From Alviniconcha marisindica (Eukaryota > Mollusca > Gastropoda > Provannidae): a stretch of DNA of 64,000 nt. Below, one piece after another: positions 31,777-42,840 of the stretch (positions are counted from its first letter, which is position 1; each line of letters opens with the position of its first letter). Below the pieces are notes generated by a model, which saw only the letters and a program-made list of their open reading frames with translations, was not told where the DNA came from and made no database searches. The translations under genes and the position numbers were made by a program. Location: NCBI GenBank assembly GCA_018857735.1, contig JABMCL010000359.1:62001-126000 (forward strand). The letters run 5' to 3'.

Positions 31777-34700
31777 TGTTTTACTTCTTCCCCATTTAGT
31801 GTGGACTGCACCCCAGAGTTTGGCTTCCATGTCATCAACCTTGATGGCTCTCTGTACCTCACCTCTGCAGAAGTGTCCAGCCTCTTCTGGGAGGAGGACA
31901 TTTTGGCTGCCATGGTGAGACAGATTTCAATACACTTTTGTGTCTGATGAGAACCCAGAAAGCATCCAATTAATGGGGGGGGGTTAAAGTCATTTCCACC
32001 TCACTGCTGAAATTTCTTCTTTTTTTCTTCATCTTCTTTTTTTTGCGGGGGGAGAGGCTTGGAATTATATAGAAGTACACTAAGTATTAAAAGTACTGTT
32101 ATATGAAGAGTACTGTCCTGTTGCTGTAGTTTGTATAATGTTTACCAGTATATCTTGTTTTATTATCTGTCCTGTTGTACTGTCTGTCCAGTTTTGTTTT
32201 ACTCATCTGTCTGTTCCATTGCTGTTTTAATATCTATCCTTTGTAGTTTAGTGGGGGTTTTACCACCTGGAATCTAATTTTTGTTTGTTTGTTTTTTGTT
32301 TTTTTGTTTTGGTTTGGTTTTTGCTGTAGCTGGTTGTACTTTGTTGTTATTGTATTGTAGTTTCACTATCTTGCAGTATTTCTCTGTCTACTTTAGTTTT
32401 ATGTCTTCCCAGTTGTGTTTTTACTGTTTATCCTGCTGTTTAAATACTGTCTGTGCTGTTGCAGATTTACTCTCTTCTACTGTATTTTCACTGTCTACCC
32501 AGCTGTAGTTTTGCCGTATGGCCTGATGTGGCTTCACTGTCTGTACTGTCACAGTTTTACTCTCTGCCCTGTAGTAGTTTTGCTGATTATTCTATTGTAG
32601 GTTTCCTGTCTGTTCTGCTGTGCCTTTACTGTCTGTCCTGTCACAGGTTTACACTCCACCTGTAGTGGTGTAACTGACTGTTCTGTAATCTGTTGTAGGT
32701 TTACTCTCTGTGCTGATGTGGTGTTACTGCCTGTATTGTCACAGTTTTACTCTCTACCCTGTAGTAGTTTTACTGACTGTTCTGTTGTAGATTTACTCTC
32801 TGTGCTGCTGTGGCGTTACTGTCTGTACTGTCACAGTTTTACTTTCTACCCTGTAGTAGATTTACTGACTGTTCTGTTGTAGGTTTACTGTCTGTTCTGC
32901 TGTGCCTTTACTGCCTGTACTGTCACAGTTTTACTCTCTACCCTGTAGCAGTTTTACTGACTGTTCTGTTGTAGGTTTACTGTCTGTTCTGCTGTGCCTT
33001 TACTGCCTGTACTGTCACAGTTTTACTCTCTACCCTGTAGCAGTTTTACTGACTGTTCTGTTGTAGGTTTACTCTCTGTGCTGATGTGGCTTTACTGCCT
33101 GTACTGTCACAGTTTTACTCACTACCCTGTAGTAGTTTTACTGACTGTTCTGTGTGTGTGGAATTTGCTCTGTTGTAGGTTGACTGTCTGTCCTGTTGTT
33201 GCAGCTGCAGCAGAGTGACCTGGGGGTGCCGGTTCCCAAGGTGGTGGTCAGTCGCAGGCAGTGTCCAGCTCTGTTCCAGGAACTCTTCAGGTCAGTGCTG
33301 GCGCTGCCCCCTTGGTGTGAAGGGGACTATCATGCTTAAGTGTCGAGACAGAGAGGGGAAATTCGCTGTTGGTTGGTTGGGTTGGTCGTGTTGTTGTTTG
33401 TTTTTGTTTTTGAGGGGGTTGAGGAATAATGAGAGGCAAGAGTGTGGTGTGTGTGTGTGTGGGGGTTCAGGTATAAACATAGAGAGAGATAATTGTTACC
33501 ACTTGGAAAACATTGAGAAAAATGTCCAGTGAAGCAAAGCTTTGACAGAAGTAGTGAGAAAATAAACTCTTTTGAAACATTTACTGATATGATATAAAAC
33601 TAGTCTACATAAAATTCAGCATTTTGTGACAGTCAGAAAAAAGTTTGAAGCTTGATTTTAGTGATTTAGTCATGTTTGGGTAAGCAGCATTTCAAAGTTT
33701 GTACTTAATCAAGTTAATGATTTGTTATATTGATTTCTTGATTACAATTTTAAAACTTATTTTTGTTGGTGTTGGTTTTCAGTTATGGTGTGTACTACAT
33801 AGACCACTCCACAGAGGCACTGAGTCTGTATGCTCTGGATTGGTGAGTTTTTAGTTTGATGGACAACAAGTTGTTCTTCGGCTCTGTGGCTGAGTAGTTT
33901 AGACATAGGATCCATGAACAAGACTGGTCATTCTGCTATTAATATTCAGGCTCACATTCTTTATTCACCAAGTTTAACAACAAGGAAAGGGTCTTGAAAA
34001 GCAGCAAGCATACAAACATAAGCAAACGACAACACTGACATACATCAACTAACGTGATGAAAGGTATACACCTGTCCACACCACCAACAACACACAACAA
34101 CACATACACACACCTGCATGTGTGTGTGTGCATGCATACACACACTCAAGCACACACACTTATAAGTAATGCTCCAATGTAAAGTATAGTAAAATATATA
34201 GTCCTATATGGCAAGTGTGTGTTTATTGTACACCTTTGGTGGATAGAGGATGTTACATGTGCTCGCTGTTCTAGCACATGCTGTGCACACAAAGGCGAGA
34301 TGAGCACTGGTGAGTCTTGGGCAGTGTTGACTCCGAAGAACAGAAAAGGGTCCCTCTTCTGTGCCTCTGTCAGGGCTTGAACCCACATCACTGGATTACA
34401 GTGCAGTGTGTTAGACTGACAGGCTGCAAACCACACAGTCACATTCTCGCTGCAACAGCACCTGCCCCATGCTGGCAGTGCTTGACGCTGTTCTGTCTCA
34501 TAAAAACCAAAGACAGTTAACTCCCTTTTGTTGGTTGGTTGTTTTGGCAGTTTTTGGTGTTAGTTTATGTACCAAATTTGCCATGAAGCATTCTTCAGAG
34601 TTCAGATGAGAGTCTGCCATGTTCTGTCATCACAGATGTCGGTCTTGTGGTGGTGGAGCAGATTCTTTCACAATGACCCAGCAAAGTTACCAACCAGTGA

Positions 34701-37700
34701 TAATAATAATACCAGTCATTTCTATAGTGTGATATATTGCCAGCAACGGTGAGCACACCACGCTTTACAAGGTCAACAATAACCTAAAAAGAAATATGTG
34801 AACATAATATTGAAAACATGGGAGCATTGAATGTGGTGTGATGACAGAAGAAAGAGAATTCCATTGCTGTGGAGCACAGTAAGAGAAAGAGTGTTGGTCA
34901 AAGGTTTTAATTTTAACATTTGAATATGAAGTATCCATATGTGTGGAGAAGAACAGAGATGCCTGGAAGTGGTGTACACAGTGAATAGGTCAGAGAGATA
35001 GGCAGGAGAAGAAGCTGTGACAGACAGTTGATAGCATGTCAGCTGTCGCGTTGTAGGAATTAAGGGTCGCTTCCCTCTGCTGAAGTTGATAAAGGATCGT
35101 CTGATTGGGGCTGCAGGCAGAAAAGGGATGACTACTTAGTTGACTGAGTAAATATTTAATTTTAATCTTTATGTTTGATTGATTTCTTACAGTGGACAGT
35201 TTTACAGTGAAATTGTCCTGCTTTTTAGATTTCTTTCATCAGCACACATGTACGTCGCATGGTGTGAAGAAAAAGGTCAATTGTTTATGCTTACAGCCTG
35301 CCTCTGCTGCTGGATATGTTTGGCAACCAGTCCAGCACTGTGGATGAGCTGAAGGAGTTCATCGTGCAACACCTCAAGGCATTTGACCCAGCCGACCCCT
35401 ACTGGAAGGTAGTGACATACATGGTTGACTGGGCTTTGATATATCAATATCAAGTTACTTACTCTTTACTCCACTACTCAGCAGTGACTCAGAGTGTCTC
35501 TCAGAGGCCTGCACCCTTGGTAGTCTGTACTGGCACGTGTGGGTGGGTGGTTTGTTGGGTTGGTTGTTTAGATGGTTAGGGTGACGTTGTTACGGTTAGG
35601 TTCCTACGATGGCTGATTGTTGCATACAATGTCACTGCTTGCCTGGCATAAATGTGTTCGTGAGGGTCCAGACCTCCCCCTCTTTTGCACTGTAGTGTAG
35701 CATGAAGTTTTAACAAGGAGGTGGTTGGCAGCAGCAGTGGGTGATGGCACAGTCTTAAATATTAATTTAGCCATTTTGTGTGCCACTGGGTTTGGATCAG
35801 GAGATGGCATCAGCAGCTGTTGGTGATGGTGCAGTCTTGATATTATTTTAGTGGTTTTGCATGCCTCAGGGTTTGGACAAGGAGGTGGCATCACCAGTGG
35901 TTGGTGATGATGCAGTCTTGCTATTTCATCAGTGTGGGCTGCAAGGTTTGGACGGGGAGATGGCGTCACCAGTGGTTGGTGATGGCACAGCCTTAATATT
36001 TGGCCTTTGTGTGCTAGAGGGTTTGGATGGGGAGGTGGCATCACCAGTGGTTGGTGATGGCACAGTCTTAATATTTGGATGTTGTGTGCTAGAGGGTTTG
36101 GATGGGGATGTGGCGTCACCAGTGGTTGGTGATGGCACAGTCTTAATATTTGGATGTTGTGTGCTAGAGGGTTTGGACAGGGAGGTGGCGTGGGCAGTGG
36201 TTGGTGATGGCGCAGTCTTAATATTTAGCCGTTGTGTGCCACAGGGTTGGGACGAGGAGACCATGTCAGCAGCAGTCAGCTCCGGCACAGACACCGCAGA
36301 GGAACCTGAGCCAGAGGATGTGCTGACCATGGAGGAGCTGCAGCTGGCTCTGCACTCTATGCAGATCAACAGGTAACACTGGATACAGGTAACAACATGC
36401 AGATCAACAGGTAACACTGGGTACAGGTAGCAACATGCAAATCAACAGGTAACACTGGTTCCAGGTAACACCATGTAAACCAGCAGTAACACTAGTTACA
36501 GGAAACAACATGCAAATCAAGAGGTAACACTGGTTACATGTAGTAACATGCAAATCAACAGGTAACACTATGCACATCAACAGGTAACACTGGTTACAGG
36601 TAATACATGCCAATCAACAGGTAACACTGGTTACAGGTAACACCATGTCAATCAACCAATAACACTGGTTACAGGTAACACCATGCCAATCAACAGGTAA
36701 CACCATGCCAGTCAACAGGTAACACTTTTTACAGGTGACACCATGCAAATCAACAGGTGACACTGGTTACAGGTAATGCCATGCAAATCAACCGGTAACA
36801 TTGATTACAGTAACATCATGCAAATCAACAGGTAACACTGGTTACAGGTAACTAACACCATGCATATTAACAGGTAACACTGGTTACATGTAGCACTCCA
36901 TGCAAATCAACAGGTAACATTTCATGTAAATCAACTTGAAATGCTGGTTACAGGTAACACTCAGTGATGATCAGCAGGTAGCAGTGGTCACAGGCGAAGA
37001 TTGTTATGGGTGATGTTGAAGTTTAAAAAAATTGTGTATGTGTTTGTGTGTGCACTGATAGCAAAAATAAACACTAAACAAGTAACACTGGTTTCAGGCA
37101 CCGCTCTGTGCAGATCAACAAGTAACACTGGTTACATTTAACACTGCAAAATCAACAGGAAAGCAATATTTTTTCAGTATCAACTCTATTTGCTTTGCCA
37201 GTGTCACCGGAGGTCTGGTTACATTATACACATCTGTTGATTGAAGAGGAGTTTGTTTGGATCTGTTGCAAGTGGTCTTCAGTGTGAAGGGGCCTCTTTC
37301 TTGTTTGGGCGATAGGTGACTTCCAAAAAAAAAAGGAGAAGAATTTTCAACTCGCTCAAACAGAGTCCACGCTTGATGCCGGTGCACTGAGTCGAGCTGA
37401 CAGACGTTTGTCAAAAGTGACCTATCCTCCTCATTGGGTGTTTATGTTCGAAGCATCAGTGGGTCTTATTAAGCTTTTGAATATTTGTGTGCGTTGTTTG
37501 CCAGGGAATTTTACCCCAACCACCTTTGTCTGCCGCAGGAAGCGCATCCTAAAGCGGATGACGTCGGAGACGGACTGTCTGTCTGAGGACATCATGGAGC
37601 TGGAGAACACGGAGGAATCCATCAGCACCATCCAGGGCCTCATCCAAACGCTGGAGGAAAAGCAGAGTCAGTGTCACTGGTGACCGCCCCTCCCCCCAAC

Positions 37701-40700
37701 CCCTTTCCTTTTTTGTTCTCCTCTGTCTGTCTAGTTTCCGCATTCACCACTGATGGATATGCCCTTCTGGGATGGGGTTTAGCTCCAGTCACATGTGTCC
37801 ATGTAGTTGTGTGCCTTAAAAAAAAAAAAAAAAATTGCTTTCTGAAGGGGAGGTGGGGGGGAAAGCATATTGCAAGGGCAACATCTCTAGCAACACCACA
37901 CATGCACATGACAGCTGTTGGCATGCGATGATGTGGGGCTTAATGTCCTCAGATGTCAGGCTGGCATAACATTAAGGACAAGCTTGGCATGTATAAATCA
38001 GACTTGTCATTATAATTATACCCTCAGCCATGCTCCCAGAAGGAGTAATAACTCCAAACTGTAACAAGTGTTTGGCCCGAGTTGTCTCCCTTGCAGATGA
38101 TCTGTGAAGAGCCCATGGTGCTACCATAACACGGCTATTGGCCCATTTACAAACATTGCTTTTCCTTGTGTGTTTCCTTGGGGGGGGGGGGGGGGTATTA
38201 TCTGTCCACTTTTTGTAGAAAAACATGGAATAATCAGTGTCAAAAACCGCAAGGCGGAGAATCCTTTCCAAAAAAAAATCTGGTCATTGTGTGCGAGTCA
38301 GAAAGGCCTAAACCTAGAATGTTTCCTGGTAAGTTCTTATCAGGTTTATGGCAGACTTTGGTGTCTGCATAGACAGGTGCATGCACACACTGTTTTTGAT
38401 GTCTGGCACATATTCAGTTGATGCATTTGCTGACTTGGCAAATACCTGCAGCCATTACAATTTCTGTTACTGTTTACCTGTTCATAGTTTTACAATCTTC
38501 ACACATTATCAGGAAACATGTGGGTGTCCAAAATGAAACTGCATAATTGTCAGGTTTGAATATGAGTTGTCTGAGCATGTGTGCTTCTTTTCTTGTAAGG
38601 CAAAGTTCAGGTACAAAGTTAGTTTTTATGTTCCTGTCTGTCTGTCTTAAGTGGTTCCTCTGTACTCGGATTTCAAGATCTGACAAAAAGATGAAACTTT
38701 ATTTGCTAATCCAGTAAAGGTCGAGCTTTGTGTGCCTGTTGTTACACAAGTGAGATCGTGAACATGAAGTGCCAAAAAGAGGAAAAGAATTGTGCCTTTA
38801 TAATTGATGTGTTTTCTTGTTTCTGCAAAAGCCTTATTTAGTGACTTCTTAGCTGTTGTTGTTGAAGCAGATCTTGATGATAATCTGTCACCTTTAGCAC
38901 ATTCTTTCTGCATTCAGTGACCTTGACATGCACTGAGGGTCAGAGGGGAGGCTAAGAAGGAAAAGACAGTAATGTGGTTTCACTGAATGGCTGAATGATT
39001 TGCACCAAAGTTTGTGTTATTGTTCTTAGTACATAACTTTAAGTTTAAGGGTTTACAATTTATTGTTGGAATTTTTATTGTAAAAGCAACCAGGTATATA
39101 TCCGTGTCAAGTGAAGAAAGGTCTGAATACAGTTCGGCTTATGCAGAGACAATACCCAGCAAAGTGTTGACGCTCATGCAAATTTCTCTTCTTTCACACC
39201 TATCTACATTTCTTTTCTTTTGGTCTTTTTTCCCCTTCAGTTTGTACTCTATGAGGCTTCTGTAGAGCATTTTGTATATGGTAAAAGTTTTGAGTAAGAA
39301 CACTCAAATATGGACATGATCATTAATATCAGACTACAATGTATATTTGTGTAAAATACTGGTATTTCCTGCCTTGACAACAACTTTATTGATAGCATTT
39401 TCACTAACCTTGTTGAGGTGAGAGCTTTTGAAACTCGGCATAATGATAACCTCCGTCAGTGTCAAGCTTTATATTTTCATGCTGGTTTTGATGACCATGA
39501 TCCATTCAGAAGGTAACATAAGAGTTGGTAGCACAGGAAGAAAGTGTTATTTTCCTGATCTTAATTTAAATGCGGGTCATCTGAGCTTTTGGTCTTCTTG
39601 TGGCCGTCTTATTGCCACAGCATGGAAGGTCTGTCATTCCATAGTATTAATATGTTTAGTTCATTGCTCCATCTTACCTACAGACTCATGTGACGGCAAG
39701 TTCATGTAATGATGAGTGTGTCCTGGCCACATGGTTGCCTGTAGCACAAGCTTTATTATTGTCTGTTTCTTGGAGGCTAAATAGTTTAAGACCTTTCAAA
39801 CTTTCTGCGATAATATCATCTTGAGGTAATCATGCGCGGCTGACAGGATGTTAAAATCCAATTGCTAATGAACTAGCTGCCATTGAGCTTTATGCTTTAA
39901 CCCCTTCACTGCCCCAGCCTGTAAAATTTCTGGGCTGAAAAGTGGACAGATACACGCCTGCAAACAGTACATTTGATGGTCCTGAAACAAAACTACTTTC
40001 AGCACTGTGCATTTTGACGGAAATCATTTCACATACTCATGCAAAGGGGAAAAAAGGCCTTAATGATTTCAAATTTGGCACTTCCATTGGTCATTTTCAG
40101 ATTGAAGATGCAGCAAGCGTGGCAGTGAAAGGGTTAATATTAGTTGTGCTAACCTCATGGTCAAGGTTGCAGAGACCTAGAAAAGTGAAGAGTGCAAATT
40201 TCTTCTTTCTTTCTTTCTTTGTTTATGCTAATATTGATGCCCCAGTCAGTGAGGACAGGAGCTGCCGTGAGGTTGCATGCAAAGCCAATTAAAACAATAA
40301 CAGACATTGTAACTAATCCAAAGCTGGTAATCATATTCATTGTATCAGTAAGATGAACAGAAAGTTTGAATGGACATTAGACACATTGACCGTAGTGTGC
40401 ACACTGTTTTCACTATTTGAGACCATTTCAAGGGGTATTACACTTTTCTGGACTCATCAGAAACTCTAACATCAGCTCTCTCTTGGAGACCTTTTCAGAG
40501 TGAGACCTTTCATATTTAAAAGGATATTTATGAATTCACCAGTGACATTAAAATGTGGACAAGAATTTGTCTTGATGATGTTTCATTTATACACATGCAT
40601 TAACAAATACTACACAACAAATACATGTATAAATAATTATGACTAAATTTACATTTGTATTTAAACTGATATTTTTTTGCATTATCCTAATCTTTACTTA

Positions 40701-42808
40701 GTCCTGCACATTCATACCACTTTTGGTGGCCATAATCCAGTTTCTAGATCATCGCAGTAGTGTTAGAAAGGTGAAATTAAAAGTTCTGTTTTGCCAAGTT
40801 CCTTTTTAAATGAGTTCAGGGTTAACTTTGTGCGATTGTTACATAATATAGACATCATCATGAAGGTGATGCTTGAAATAATTTTATTGTAACTTTAAGG
40901 AGAAAATTGACATGTTTCCTGAAATGTCACAAACTTCATGGAGACATTTTTCCCATGCTGTGTCTGCAAGAATTTAATATGATGTTTGTAACTGCTTGAG
41001 TCTGATGAGAAGCTCTCACAAGCTTTATTAATTAATTCACACCAGTTTTGGTGGCTGTGGCCATTTTGAATGTTGCAGAATTTGAAAAATGAAAAGAAAG
41101 ATGCTATTGTTTACCAGTTTGAATAAGAGTCAACAGAGCATTTTGATGGCTCTGGCCAACATGTATACATAGCTGAACAATGTGTAAGTTTTGCACTTTC
41201 TGTGATTTCATGGGCCCAAACCTGACACTGTTTGTGTGTTCATTTGAAGCTACAGACACAAAGATGCCATATACAGGAAGGTCAGCGTCCAAGCCCTCCA
41301 CGGCCAAAACAGTTGCACCTCTGCCAAAGGTGCTGTTATTAGTTTCTCTGTGTCTCACTGTCTCTCTTTTTGTTTTTGTTTTAGGGTGGGGTGTGTAATT
41401 CTGTTGCTTTTTTTTTGTCTGTTTGTCTGCTTTTACAGTTTTAATTGTTAACTTCAGCCTGCACTTGATAACCCACATTAACTTCTGCCTGGTAGTGCTG
41501 GTCCACATGCCATGCTGCATGACATTGATACGTAAAGTGGTTCTGGCCTGCACTGTGACTGGGTTCCCCTTTCCAAGCTAAATTGCTAGCTGTTTTAGTT
41601 TACACCCCACCCCCCCACCCCCCTACCCCAAAATAACCACCATTCAACTTTGTATATTTGAATCATTGTCTGTCTGTGTGTCTGAGTTCTGCCTGCAAGA
41701 TATCCTCTGTACCGCTTAACTCTCTGTAACCAAACTTGGTACGGTGATGCATCATCATGAGCTGGAGTGTCATGCAAAACATTGGGGTTATCTTCAAGGT
41801 GAAGGTCGCAGTGAGGGCTTGTAATGATCAAACTATGACTATTTTTACTCTTTTGTAAAACTTTTTTTCTTCTGAACTAATGATTCTATTGCAACCAAAC
41901 TTAGCTTGATAGTAGATCATCATTCATCATTTCTGTGTTCAAGGTCAAAGTCAGAGCAAAGGTTCAATATTTTATTTCATGTTTGTCCAGACGAATCACC
42001 CTGATATAACCACACTGGTTGACTGGGTGTAAAACACCTATTTACTTACTTACTTACTTACTTACTGTCCAGACAATATCTTCTGAACCACTAAACCTTT
42101 TGTAACTGAACTTTGTATGGTGATGCATCATCATAAACTGGAGTGTCATGCAAATTATTTTTAATTGTACTGAAGTTGGGATTGGGGGGGGGGGGGGGGG
42201 GGGGAGGTATTTTGTTGTGCAAACCTTGTTCTATGATGCATGCTTTCTTGAGTTTCTTTGGATTTTTGACCCCCTGTTCATTCAGTTTTTTGACATATAG
42301 CAATTCTGCTGGTCATCCTTTTTTTTTTTTTTCTTACTTTTATTTATTTATTTTCCATTTTGCGCCCCCTCCCTTTGTACTTGCAGCCTTTTTTCCAGTC
42401 TCCACTTCTCTGTTCTACATCTGTTATCCTACTCAGTAACCAGTTGACTTTGGTGTCACATTGTAAACAGTTCATAATTTGTTTCAGCATTTTCACCACT
42501 GTTCTTGCTCATGCTTGCCTTTGTTAGCGCATGTACTGCTTCTAACGCATGCTGCCTGCATCTTGGAGCATGTGCATCTGTTTTGGCTCTGACTGTCCTT
42601 TCTGACAGTGATTTTTGTTAGACCAGTTTCACTAATCACAGCAGTTTTAATTTTGAAAAATAAACATTCGAACAGTCACCCCTTGATCCATTCACCATTA
42701 GCTGATGGAACACGTCAGTGCAATCTTCTAAATTAACAGCTGGGCATGCTATTGCCAAGCAATTGGCACATTCCTTATAAAATAAATAATGATGATAATT
42801 AGTAGTAT

Positions 42809-42840
<32 letters not shown>

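Noticed and set aside
41104..41553. 149-codon minus frame
   Set aside because: Antisense of intron 8 and exon 8 with no support.
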